A stretch of DNA of 60,000 bases. Source: Cryptomeria japonica. Lineage: Eukaryota; Streptophyta; Pinopsida; Cupressales; Cupressaceae. The notes under the pieces were generated by a model, which searched no databases, was not told where the DNA came from, and saw only the letters and a program-made list of their open reading frames with translations. A program made the position numbers and the translations under genes. Numbering within the stretch: position 1 is the stretch's first letter; each line of letters begins with the position of its first letter. The stretch is taken from positions 42,649,140 to 42,709,139 of the forward strand of contig NC_081411.1 in NCBI RefSeq assembly GCF_030272615.1, written 5' to 3'. Shown in pieces: positions 34,173 to 47,087 of the stretch.

Positions 34173-35928
34173 TTAGATATATAGCTATCTACACATATAT
34201 ATGTATGTAATTAAATTTTATATTTATATGGAAATTAAAATAGTTAATTGTAAATTAATTAATGCACTTTTAATTATTATATGAATGTAGAAGCATTTTA
34301 ATAAGATGTTTTTAAAACTCTTGGGGAGGATAAATCATTAGGGAATTAAAATGATATATGTAGGGTCAAGTTGGCCCCTTTTAAATTTTAAATAATGAGG
34401 TAGTTTAATTAATGAAAATTTTGTTTGATAGGTTTATTTAACTTAAGAGCTAGGGCAAATTTATTTAGACCCTAGGTAATTAGAGAACTATAAGAGATTA
34501 TTAATATCCCCTATCAATTAATGTTGAGGTTATTTGTTAAGTGCGTTTAATTATTTATTAATGGAAGATAAATTTTAATTTTGTTGGAGAATTATAATCC
34601 CGTTTTTTAACTTAGATGGTTTTTCGCCAAGTTGGTGTAGTTATTGAAATCACTCAAAACATAGTTAAGACTAAACTAGTTTTGCATTATTTTAATTAGG
34701 TTAAGTATTTAAAAAATAATTAATTCTGTTTGTGTCCAAAAGTTTGGGCATGACAGGTGGTCGAAGCTGCTAGCACTGTTCTAGAGACTGCAAAGTTTAG
34801 TGTTGCAGTAGCAGAAAGAGAGGCCAAGGAAAAGGCAGACCTCCAAGTTAAGTTGGAGACAGTTTTAAAAGCTTACAACAATGCCAAGGAAGAGGTAAGG
34901 GGTAAAGAGAGCATCATTGCCAAGCTACAAAGCCAGTTGGTAGGACAATACCATCAAGGTGAGTCCTCAACATTGATGATCTCCTCTTCTCTGACAAGGC
35001 CTCCACCTACCAACCCCATTATTGAATTCCCACCATCTTCGACACCTTCTAGTTCCCAGTTTATTGAGATCACTCCCCATGAATTAGAGAAGCTGAAACA
35101 GGCTCAGGCCCTGTATGCAAAGAAATATGAAGAGAGAGTAAGGGCTACAGGTTTGAGTTTTGTTGACACCATAGGGTCCTCACTAATGTACAATAACATG
35201 AGTAAGATTTTGGAAATGTGGAATTAGCTAAATGGAGACAAGGCTATTCTAATACCTATTTTTGACAAGTGGAACCCAGAGAGCAGGATATAGAACTTAT
35301 TTGTGTATCCTATGATGAGGTAGGGGCTGACACCATTATTAAATCTACCAATGATATGATAAAGGATTTAGTGAAGTTAGCTGAAGGAGTAGATAATGCA
35401 GATAGAAAGATCAATTTGTACAAGAAAGAGTACATTGATCAAGTTTTCTAATTACTCCTAGGGGGTTTTACCAGTCCAACACAATTAAAGGACAAACAAA
35501 TATGGCTTAAGGAATTAGAAGCCAAATTGTCTCTAAGAATAAAAGGAATTATTAATTCAGAGGATGCCTACATATTTATCAAAACAATTGAGGAGATTGA
35601 GAAAATCAAATATCATTATGGTTTTCTTAATTTAGAGGTCAACAAAATGTGGAATTCTTGGAAAAGATTAGCCAAGACAAAAGGAAAAGTGGTTAACTTC
35701 TCATGGCCTACTGATGATGTATACTAGGAATGGACAAGAAAATATGCAGTACTGGATGTGGAGTAGTTAGAAGATGTTGCAAAAGAACAACAAGTAGAAG
35801 AAGCCGCAGATGTTGAAAAAGACTTGTAACTGCATTTGGAGAAGGTTTTGTAACTACTTCTTAAGAGAAGTAATGATTGTAACAAACTCTCTTAGGAAAG
35901 TCCGAAGCTTTGTATGCATCCATGTTAT

Positions 35929-35935
35929 TATAAAT
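35929..35935 (+). promoter_or_regulatory. Putative TATA box in 5' LTR of element E
   Basis: TATAAAT lies about 100 bases after the stop of the LTR-embedded ORF and is conserved at 49167-49173. If used, it puts the ORF in U3 and gives an R-U5 of roughly 0.8 kb. Confidence 0.45.
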
Positions 35936-36655
35936 GGATACCAGGACTAGTAAAAAAGAGGATCGCAAGGAATTGTAAGGAAATGCTGCAGAAATTTATT
36001 TAAGCTTTTTTCTAAGTCTTAATGGAGAACATTCAAATGTTTTTGTAATACTTGCTGAAATAATATCAATATACAGACCATCGGTTTTGAGCTTAAACTT
36101 TGTGTTGTCTTCAAGTATGTTTTGCAAATATTTACTGTTTCATTTTGAGTAATCTAGGGTTATTCTTTTTGAATATGGGTTGTAAGGCGACTTCAAGTAG
36201 ATATGATTCTTAGCTTTTCTCTTCAGGAGGGGCATTAAATATGCGGGAATCATTTCTATGAGTAAATTCTTTGTGGGATACTTTGAATTTGATAAATGCA
36301 GTATGGTTTGGTATGAGTGAAATTATTATGTATGTCAGGCATATGTGGGATTTGTAGAAGTGGAGCTGATAGGATGTGTGGGGATATTTGACTGTGGGAG
36401 TATTGCTTAAACTTAGATGACTCTGTGGCAAATGGATAAGGCAGTGGTATCTATTGTGGTTGTCTTTTTACATATTTTGTAGGTCAATACTGAATATGAG
36501 TACAAGTTTTATTTCTTTGTTTCAGTTGGTTTTAAGGTGATAAGATCCACTAGTTTTCGGACTGGTTTACTGTGGATTTGTCTTTTAAAAGTGTGAACTC
36601 AGTTCACAAAAGGGTATACCCACCTGAATTTTGGACAAGTTTGAAGTCTAGAAGG

Positions 36656-37924
36656 TGTTGGAACCCTAAATTTTGCAAGTTTTAGAATTCCATATTCCAA
36701 GACAAGGAACACGAAAAATTCAAAATATATATATACATATATATATATATATATTGAATAGGTACAAGTAATATGTATTATATTTATTACACAATATGAA
36801 ACCATAACATAAACACAATAATGGACATAAAAATGGATTGTGAAGCACCAAAGGGGCTATTTACATCATTTAAAGACCATTTATCCATTATATACCCATA
36901 AAATAGCCTTAAAACACCTCTAATATGCCTAAACAACTTGTAAAGTGACAATTAATTACATAAACTAAGGCAATTTCGGGATTTGGAATTATTTTTATTT
37001 CAAAGGGGGGTGTCTTTTCACCCAAAGGGGTATGAAAACCATTCAACCACATATATATGTGTGATGTAAAATGTAAAGAGGGGAGAGGAGAGATGCAAGA
37101 GGTGGAGGCAATTTTGTACTTTTAAACTTTTTATCAAAAATAACCAATTGCATTTTCTTTCCCATATGTGTTGAGAGTTAACATATTTTTAGAAGGCAGT
37201 TGCTTGTGATATTATCTAAAGGAGATAAGGTTATTTGTGTTCTTCCAGTGAAATTTTGTGTTTCATATTGTAGATTTGGATCAAAAAAGATTTACTTGTG
37301 AATTGTAATTGTTCCTTGGATTTCTTCCTTGGATGGTCTCTTAAAGTTAGGGTTAAATTCATTCAAGCGGTTTACAATATATACATTGAAGTAGAGCTCA
37401 TAAGAAATAGTAACTGACAGACTCACTGAGAGGGGGTGGGTTTAAAAAATGTCTCATAAGTTTACACAATAAGTCCTGAAGAAATATAAGATTTTGTAGC
37501 CCAAATAAGAGGAAAGGCACTGATCATTTGTAAACAAGCCCTTTAACCATACCAATCACCCTTTACTTTTAAGCATTAGGATTAGTAGAGTAGGTATAGT
37601 AAGTAATTTAGCCAAAGTGTAACATATATACTTTTGTAAGATACATAGATCAATACACACATCTGAAATCATTCTGTTTAAGAAACTTATGCCATTCTAA
37701 GACTAGGAGATATCAGATTAAGACACTAAATCTGCTATAAAAAGCATTAGTTGAAGGAAAAACTAGTGAGTAGGTATACCCACCTAGGTCCTGTATAGCC
37801 TAAAGTGAGAGAGTTAGTAACCAAATAGGTTCACTCTATAAGTTGGCCAAGTCAATTGGAGGGTTGATCATAGGAGTTGGCATTTCCTTAGAAGCTATCC
37901 AATCTGTTGATTTGAGACCCAACA
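36656..37924. mobile_element. Solo LTR, TSD GAAGG, in 5' LTR of element E
   Basis: It begins TGTTGGAACCC and ends GACCCAACA, so the ends form a short inverted repeat TGTTGG/CCAACA. GAAGG is duplicated at 36651-36655 and 37925-37929. The empty site is seen once at about 49890 in the 3' LTR of E. Orientation is not settled. Confidence 0.85.
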
Positions 37925-38053
37925 GAAGGTTAATCAAACCTTGTCATATGTTGTTTTGAAAGTTTCCTTCTCTTTGATCTCTCTTCTGTAGATAGAGTTT
38001 ATCATATTACTATAAGGGTCTTAAGGGGAATCAGATTTTGAGAACAACAAAAG

Positions 38054-38071
38054 TGGCAACTCTGCTAGGGA
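38054..38071 (+). other. Primer binding site of element E, tRNA-Arg type
   Basis: TGGCAACTCTGCTAGGGA starts four bases after the 5' LTR end. It resembles the tRNA-Arg-complementary site known for Ogre/Tat elements, with C-to-T/G-to-A-type differences. The tRNA identity is from memory. Confidence 0.65.
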
Positions 38072-38357
38072 GAGTCACAGTGAGAGTTCAAACACAGATT
38101 TGTGCTTAAATTTATAAGGAAAATCATTGTGTGTTTGTGGAATAGATTGGTGTTTTAGTGAATATAGCAGTGGTGTCTGGAAGTCTCTATCTGAAAGTTC
38201 CCTTTGTTTCTTTTGATATATGATTTTGGTCTAAAGATTTGCAACTTTTTATTCAAAGCTTGTTTTCATATTTCCCATAGTCTTGTGGGTGGCTACTCTG
38301 TTATTTTGTAACCAATCCTTGTGAAATAAATATAATTCTAAAAGGGAGACAAGCATA

Positions 38358-40666
38358 ATGCAAGGAGGAAAAAACACTAGATCATTCATGAAGAAGCATC
38401 CTCGTGAAACCTTGCAAGAAGGTTTGCCTGAATAGCCACGAAGAGGTCATAAGAGATCAGTACTCCATGAACCATCAAATGTTGTTAGGTGCAGAAAAAG
38501 AACAATATCGGTAAGGTACCTGTTTGACCTATTTATGCAAAATCTAATTCTTCTTCTAGAGAATCTGAACATGATATATTAGGTTTTCATTCTGGATTAT
38601 TTGGAAATATAGATAATGTTCAAGCTTTAGATCAAGATATATCTCATGTTAGCCTTTCTGGGAGAGATAAGACTAGTTCAAATGCAATCAGACATTCTGT
38701 GCCTAGAACAGTTGATGGAAACATCAGCTTGATTGATATAGACCAAGTTAATGTATCTGACTCTAATGAGAATTTCCCTGATGGAGATAAAGTGTCACAA
38801 GAAATAGAAAATTTAAATAGAAAGGTTCATCACTTAATCTCCTTAAGAGCCCAAAAGGAAGCAAATAGGGAAAAAGAAGTCAAAGAAAAACTAATGGAGA
38901 GAGATAGGCTTCTTAGACAGATAGCCGATCTTGAACTGTTGGACCAAGAAAAAGAAAAAAGTGATGATGAAGGTCTTGTGATTAGAGAAATTTTAATCCC
39001 TAAGGCCAAGCCAGCATATAGGTCAGTAATCCAACCAAACAGGGAAGTGCTTAGTGAACCACAACCTCTTAAGAATAATGTTGATAAAGGGAAGCAGAAG
39101 TGGGTGGATGATGGAACTGGATCTAGAAATATAGAGGAAATCTCTCATAGACTATCAGCACATAAGAGAGAGATGGAAAGAATGAGGAAGGAAAATGAGG
39201 ATCTACAAATGGAGTTAGAGAAAGCTGAGTTTGAAGTGGCTAATTAGGAAGTTAAAAGAAAAATTAGTTATCTAAAATCTCCCCCTATCATTTTTCCATT
39301 AGAAGATCTCAGTAAGCCTGATTCTCAGCAAATTTCCCTCACCCCGGCTAAAAATCAGCCTACTGTACCTGTTAATACAACAACAGGTAGTCAAGCCCCT
39401 ACAAAAAATCAGCATAACCAAATCTCTCAGACCCCGATCCCCAATGTCAGAATGAACATGGGTAATAATAATGTTGTTAACCCTTTCCAAAGGAGACCCA
39501 TCAATTTAGAGCAATATAGACAATTATTTTTTGATGGGATCCCAGGATATCCCAACCATGTTCCCACTGAGTTAAGAGATAGACTCCATAAATTTGCTGG
39601 AAATAATGAAATTAGTGCTGAGGAGCATTTAAAATATTTGGGTGACTTAATAAATGATTATGAGATAGTGGATGAAGATGTTATAATGAAATTATTTGTT
39701 TAGTCCCTGGTAGATGATGCAAGAGACTGGTACATAGGTCTCCCAATTAATAGCATTGAGTCTTGGGATGACTTTAAGAATTGTTTTGAAGAGCAATATG
39801 GTGACAAAAAAAATGTGAGCTTCATGCTCAATGAATTTAATAACATTAGAAAATCTGATAATGAAATGGTCACCGATTTCAACGCTAGATTTCAGAAAGC
39901 CATGCATAGATTGTATTAGGTGATGAGGTTGGATGATAACATGTGTCTAAACACCTATTATAATGCATTTGATTCTAAAATGGCTTATATCTTAAGGGAT
40001 AAAAATCCACATAGCTTGAGAGATGCATTTAGAATTGCTATTAATGTGGAGAGCAATAGGAAAGCATCTGGAAAGTTAGGAAGGAGAATTGATGGTAGGT
40101 TATGGCAGGAAACAAAACAACAACCCAAAAAAGTTGCTAAGGAGGAAGACAAGATAGAAAAGTTGGTTACCGCTATGAAGGATCTAACTGCCAAGGTAAA
40201 TAAAAATGATAAGCCTCATTATAATTGGCAAGATAGAACCCCTAGGCTGTATGACATGTCCTATAATACCAACTGGAAATATGGCAAGCGACAGAATGAG
40301 AAGCCTAAAAATGCTCAGAGTCAGGATACCCCAGATCCCTTAAAAGGAAAAAATGTCCATAATATAGAAAACACTCCTTGGTGTATTGCTTGTGATGGGC
40401 CACATTCTCCTTATCAGTGTGTAGTAGCTCAAGCCCTTGAAGAATCCATGAGTCAAGAAGTTGAGCCTGACATTAACATGTTTGAGACCATTGTAGAAAG
40501 TGATGAGGAATTTGAACAAAGTGAATTTAGTGATGTGTTGGATAGTGAAAGGTCTTTTCAAGGACAACTAACACTGGATTGGCATCCTACTTTGAATATG
40601 GTAACTATTGAAGATGAAGAAGTTCATCTCAGAAGGCCTAGTGAGGGAAGTAAAAAATCTCACTAA
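38358..40666 (+). pseudogene. Element E gag pseudogene
   Basis: The probable start is ATG 38358. A frameshift near 38490-38512 moves to the frame used to 40666. In-frame TAG stops at 39245, 39701 and 39917 interrupt it. The first part is acidic with a coiled coil (about 38790-39240). The gag capsid-like domain follows (about 39480-40080, with WYIGLP and FEEQYG-type motifs), then a Lys-rich linker and a CX2CX3HX4C knuckle (about 40378-40417). Its 3' end overlaps the pol frame by about 60 bases in a different phase. It would form the particle shell and bind RNA. Confidence 0.82.
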
Positions 40667-43600
40667 AGCTGCTATAGGTAAGGCAAAGCACAATTATAAT
40701 CTAAGGAACACTAAAAGGGATAGTGTTCAGGGTGAACCAAGCTCTATGTTTATAAAAGAGGTTCTTCAGAAAAAGGCTACAAGTAGTACTACTTCCCCTC
40801 CAATTGGTCAAGAAAAGAAAGAGAAAATTAAAGATGCACCCAAGAGTGCAGATCATAAAAGTACCAATGATATAAAAGGAGCTGCCACAACAAAAAGGGC
40901 GAGTCAGCCTAAGCTAGAAAGAATTAAAACTAATGTTGAGTTGAGCGACAATTCCACATTTGATATGGCTCAGGCTCTTACACAGATGAAAGTTACTATC
41001 CCATTAATTGAATTACTGAAAATAAAAGAACATAGGGATGTTGCCTTCTCTTTGTTTTCTAATATATCTGATAGTGACATAGTCCTACCCACCGGTTCAG
41101 TTAAAAATGGAAAGGATCAGGAGTTCCAAACCCCAGAGGTTTATGTTGGAACCACTATTACTCAAGAGCCTTCACAGGTAGATCCTTTTTATGTTACTCT
41201 GTTAGTGAATAACCGGCTGATAAAAAACTGTATGATAGACTCAAGGGCAGCTGCTAATGTAATGCCTTATGGTGTTATGAAAGAACTAGGACTGTTAGTA
41301 ACTACTATATATGGAAAATGCTATGTTATGGATAATAGAGAAGTACCTATGATAGGTACAATGAGAGATGTTGAAGTGAAGATAGTAGCATTTCCTGAGG
41401 CAACTTACAAAATGGATGTTATTGTTACTGACACTAAGCCCCATTATGACATGTTGTTATCTAGACAGTGGGCAACAACAGTAGGAGGAAATGTCCAACT
41501 AGATTTATCTTATGCCACTATCCTAATCAATGGGAATCAGGTCAAGTTGTATAGAGAACCACATGCTTCTAGAGTAATTGAAAAAGTGGTTCCTAACATG
41601 CTCAATTGTATGATAGATGTTGATCTTGATAACTTTAGAGTGCAACCAATTTTACCCCAGTTGAAGAATACTGACTCCATTGTGATTGAATTAGAGTCAC
41701 AACAACATGGTTTATGGAAAATGTATTTTGATGGAGCTTGCTCCAAAGAAGGGTCTGGAGCAGGAGTCCTTTTTGTGTCCCCATCAGGGATAACTTTTAA
41801 ATATTCTTTTCTATTAGCCTTTTAGTGCACAAATAATACTGTAGAATATGAAGCTCTGTTATTGGGGCTTGAAGTTGCAAAGAGGCATGGGATACAATTG
41901 TTGAAAGTTTTAGGAGATTCAGAATTGGTTGTCTCTCAGGAAGGATCCAAATATGCATCCAAAAATGATAGGTTAAAGAGATATAAACATGCAGTTTGGG
42001 ATGTCATTGAGCATTTTAGTGCATTTTCTATTAGTTGGATAGAGAGATCAAAGAATATCATGGCAGAATTTTTAGCTAATGCTGCATTGAAAAATGAGGA
42101 TGCAACACTAACCGACATATCCACTGTGGAAATAAAATCTAGGCCTGCCATCCCTGATAATGTGTATAATTGGCAAGTTTTTGCTGATGATGAAGATATT
42201 CTTAGGTTCATTCAATGTGTTGATGACTATGATGGACATAAGATTGATTGCAATGCATTGGTGGAAGTGGTTGGCAACAAGGAAACCGTGTTCGGAAATG
42301 ACTTGGTCTAGTTGGAAATAAATGAGATACCTAAAGGGTTGGTAGAGCTAGAGAGCATGTTCAGCTACAATGACAGTCACTTGCATCAGCAGTCTACCAC
42401 CAAGTTAGAAGAATTGGAGGAGGTAAACCTGGGGACTAAATCATCCCCTAAGTTAGTATACATTGGGAAGAGATTACCCCCTCATGTCAGAATTAATCTT
42501 ATTAATTTGTTGAAGAGATATAAACATGTTTTTGCTTGGTCTTATGAAGACCTAATGGCGTATAGACAAGACTTGTTTCAGCATGAAGTCCCTTTACTTC
42601 CAGATGCTAAGTTTTTCAGACAAAAGCAGAGACCTATTAATCCCCTGTTAGAAACCAAGATGCAGCAAGAATTGAATAAGTTAAGAGAAGGGGGGATTAT
42701 TGAATAAGTTAAGAGAAGGGGGGATTATCAAACCTATAAGACATTCTTCATGGGTCTCCAACTTGGTCCCAGTAAGAAAGAAGAATGGGGACATAAGATT
42801 GTGTGTGGATTTTAGAAATTTAAATGTTGCTTCTTTAAAAGATAATTACTCTTCCCCAATATGGAAGCCATGCTGCAGGGAGTAACTGGTTGTGATCTTT
42901 TGTCCATGATGGATGGTTTTTTAGGATACAATCAAGTGTTGGTGAAGGAATCTGAATAATTCAAAACTACCTTCACTACTCCATGGGGAACGTATATCTA
43001 TGTAAAACTGCCATTTGGATTGAAAAATGTTGGAGCTACATTTTAGAGAGCTATGGATGTAGTCTTTAAAGAATTCATCAACATTATCATGGTGGTTTAT
43101 CAAGATGATCTAACTTGTTTCTCTAAAAAGGTCGATGACCACTGTGGACATTTGGAAAAGGTGTTCAATAAGGCTTTGGAGTTCAGTTTGTCATTAAATC
43201 CCAAGAAATGTCATTTTGGTGTCACTTAAGGAAAATTGCTGGGGCATATTGTTTCTAAGGAAGGGGTAAGAATAGACCCTGAAAGAATTGAGGCAATAAA
43301 CAATGTGCCTACGCCAAAAAATGTCAATGGCATCCAATCTTTTTTGGGTAAGGTTAATTTTGTTAGAAGATTCATTGTAAATTTTGCAGAGATAGTGAAG
43401 CCCATTGTAAAATTGCTTAAGAAAGATACAACATTTTGCTGGAACGAAGAAGCATCAAGGGATTTTGATGAGATTAAAAAGGCCATTCCGGAAGCACCAG
43501 TGCCGAAATCTCCTGATTACAATAAGCCCTTTTCTCTGTTCTCTTTTGATTCATACCATACAGTAGTTTTGTTACAAAAAGATAATGAGGGATATGAACA

Positions 43601-45213
43601 TCCCATAGATCTCTATAGCAAGTCTTTGCAAGCAACAGAATTAAGGTATGAAACCATGGAAAAATAGGCTTATGCTTTAGTTAAAGTTGTTAAGGCTTTT
43701 AGGCCATACCTTGTGAATGCAAAATTCACTGTTTATGTCCCACATGCTGCAGTTAAGGATATTTTGTCCCAGTCAGAGGTTACAGGAAGAAGGTGTAGAT
43801 GGATTAATAGAATCCAAGAATTTGACTTGGAAATAAAGATCACCAAATTGGTGAGAGGCTTAGGTCTAGCCAAGCTTATGACTGAATCTAATCTTCTGAA
43901 TGTTGAGATAAATAATGTTGAAATCAAAAGTATTTCAGTCACTAGTATTGAAAAACAACCTTGGAACTCAGAGATAGTGCATTTCTTAAGGGATGTAACA
44001 TTTGCAGAAGGGATGACACACAATCAAAGAAGAACCCTAAAATTGAAGTCTCAGAAATATGTTCTCATTCAAGGTGACTTGTTTTGGAGAAATAGAGATG
44101 GAGGGTTACTGATGTGTTTAGATGAATTCTAGGCAAAGAGAATGCTGATTGAAATGCATGATAGAATATGTGGAGGTCATTACTTTACTAAGACAACTAT
44201 TGGAAAAATAGTCCAGGTTGGGTATTATTGGCCTACCCTATTCAAGGATACTCATGAATATGTCAGGAGATGTGACCCATGCCAAAGGTTTTCATCCAAG
44301 CTAAAGTATGAAGGAGCTCTGCCCTTGAATCTAGTTACAGTGGAAGCACCTTTTGTCCAATGGGGGATAGACTTTATTGGAGAGATTGTTGAAAAATCAG
44401 GAAGAGGTCACAAGTGGATTATAGTAGCTACAGATTATTTTACAAAGTGGATTGAAGCTATTCCCACCAGAAGAGCTACAAGTAAAATTGTCATTGATTT
44501 CCTGATGGATTGTATCATAACTAGATTTGGGGTTCCTGTGAAATTAGTAATGGACAATTCTATGAGTTTTAGGTCAAAAGAGTTTGTCAATTTTTGTACT
44601 AGTCATGGGATACTCATGTCTTACTCTTCACCCTATCATCCTCAAGGGAATGGACAAGCAGAATCCAATAATAAAAGCCTCTTGAACATTATCAAGAAAA
44701 TCTTAGAAGAAAACAAGAGGTCATGGGATCAAAAGTTGAGACTAGCTTTGTGGGCGGACATAATCATTGTCAAGAAAGCCATTGGAATGTCACCATTTGA
44801 ATTGGTATATGGTACACAGGCCAGAGTGCCTGTAAATAATCTTCTTCCATTGTATAAGTTCTTACAAGTTGAAGACATGGAAATGTCAGAGCCTATGGAG
44901 GACCAAATGATTCAGATGAAGTGGAAGAAATCAAGTCATTAGCCCATAAGAGGAACTTGAAGATCCAATTGTAGTCTAAGTACCTTTTTGATAAAAGGAC
45001 ATCATTGAGGAAGTTTCAAATCGGTGATGTTGTTCTTCAGTGGAATGCAAGAGGACAAGACAAAGGAAAGCATAAGAAATTTGAATCATTATGGATTGGC
45101 CCTTTTGTGGTCTGTGATTTAAATGGAATGGATTCATATTTTGTGAAAAAATGAGTGATGGAGTACAGGAATTTCCAGTGCATGGACAATTTCTGAAATA
45201 TTATTTCTCTTGA
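40605..45213 (+). pseudogene. Element E pol: protease, archaeal-type RNase H, RT, RNase H, integrase; pseudogene
   Basis: Protease is near 41190-41560 with DSR for DSG (41238-41246). The archaeal-type RNase H (about 41710-42090) has FDGA, EYEA and GDSE motifs, so its catalytic acids remain, but it lies before RT. RT (about 42600-43260) keeps YQDD (43098-43109). The gypsy RNase H (about 43500-43830) is degenerate. Integrase (about 44140-45150) has an HHCC finger, acidic triad and a GPF module. Stops lie at about 41823, 42309, 43665, 44130 and others. A 28-bp tandem duplication (42672-42727), a compensating indel near 42850, a shift near 44905 and one in the A run 45146-45151 break the frame. 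The family-typical C-terminus ends at TGA 45211. Confidence 0.85.
42672..42727 (+). repeat. Perfect 28-bp tandem duplication in RT of element E
   Basis: Units 42672-42699 and 42700-42727 are identical (TTGAATAAGTTAAGAGAAGG plus eight bases). Because 28 is not a multiple of three, the copy shifts the frame and creates an early stop. Identity suggests a recent slip or repair event. Confidence 0.95.
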
Positions 45214-47087
45214 AGTCCATGCATAGTAGGTCCTCTGTTTGTATATATTTTGCTTGCTTTGTGTTGTTGTTGTTTGGGTTTGTGTTTAGGTCTGTTTCTC
45301 CAGAGTTTTCTAAGTTTCTTGTGTTGATCTTGCGATCAACCATCCCTAGTCAGAGCCGTTGTTATCACTATTTAAGAAATGGGTTTTCTTTTCCCATGAC
45401 TGGCTAAGCTTTGAAATTTTTTGAGTCAGGTATACTATTGGTTGCTTCAAATCTATTATAGGTCTTTAAGGGTTAAGGGTTTAGTTTTTAATCGCTCAAA
45501 AATCTAATAAAAAACCCTTTGGCTTCTATTTCTACATTACTTTATTCACTTAAGTAATGGGTCTTTAGGTCATGTAAATTGTCCCCCCTTGTTACTTGCC
45601 TAGGCGGTCGTTAACTAATTGTAAAAATTTAAGCCTTATGCCTTTTCCTAAATATTGTCGAGTCCCGTAAGTATCGCACAACTCCCAGATAATTTTACGA
45701 CTATCACTGTTTCATTAGGAGAAGTTTTGGGTGTATTAAGCTATGCAAAATAGCAAAAGGAAAAAGTAGGTTTGACCGCATGCACTAGGATCCAGCTTAA
45801 CGAAACTATATCTCGCTTTGAATCTAATGGCTTGCATTGATTCACAGCCAAAATAAGCAAGTTACCTTTCACGAAATGGTGAAAAGGTTTGGCGGGACCC
45901 AGCGGTGAAGAATTTTCTATGGCTAAAAGGCGATCAAGTTTAAAATAAATCGATGACTCTCGTTGTTTCGTGGCCGAGAGATGCTCACAGTTTATTCTTC
46001 GCAAAATAGCGAAGGGTTGATGGACCTGAGTGAGGAAGTTTATAAGAGGCATAACAGATGCGCAGATCCTCGAGATCTAATGGCCAGCATGGTTTTGCAA
46101 GGTGAAGGTGCTCGAAAGATAGCTTTCGTGAAATGGCGAAATAACACAGCATTCCAAGTGAGCGGTCTAGCTGTTTTAAGTGGCAAGTAAGAAAGTGACA
46201 TATGGTTGAAGATCAAAGTGTTCAGCAAATTAAAGTTAAGGGTTAAGGGCCGATGGGCCCACAAGAAAAGCAAGGCATGAGGATTAAAGATGATCAACTC
46301 TATTTTGATCCAAAGGTTGTCATTGTTTCATGGCTGCAAACCAACCAAAGATTAAGGCCTGTGAAATGGTGAAAGACAAATAGAGGTTCTATTCAACATG
46401 ACATGGCATGACAGTTGCTGCTTTTCGTGAGGCTCAATGGTGATGTGTTGGATGACATGTGGTTTTAAAAGGTGATTGAGGGCCAGCCAAGGTGTAACCG
46501 GCGGTTATGTTGGAATATCGAAGTAAGACATGTGGTTGATTCAGAACTGAAACTAAATGCATTTCCAGGGCTAATGGTCATGTGCCACGTGACATTTGTT
46601 AACTAGTGAACAAATGCGGTACGTAATACCCGAATAAATGTCCCACTTAAAAAGCATTCATCTCAAGATTGATCCAATGCTTCTCGTTGTTTCGTGGCCC
46701 AAAGATGGAAGCGGATTAACCCCTGCGAAATAGTGAAAACCATTAGCTATCAAGATGAGGCATGGTTAGTGAAAAGGGTTGACGGTCCAGGTTGGAGTTA
46801 AAGGCCGGGTAGTTAGAGTTCCATCTAACGCTTGGCATGGCTTCATGAAAGGAAAATTCTCGAGGGTTAAAGCCCACGAAGTGGCGAAAAGAAGGTAGGG
46901 CCTGACATTAAGGTAAAGAGATCAAACAAAGATAAAGACCGATCAGGTTCCATCTGATCGGACGGCTGGCGTGGCTTCGTTGGGTTAAAGTGCACATTGG
47001 CTACTCTCTGCAAAGTAGCGAAAGGATTTTTAGCTTGTTGCTGGATGAGAAAAGGTAAAATTCTTAATTCTTTGTTTTGAAGATGTA

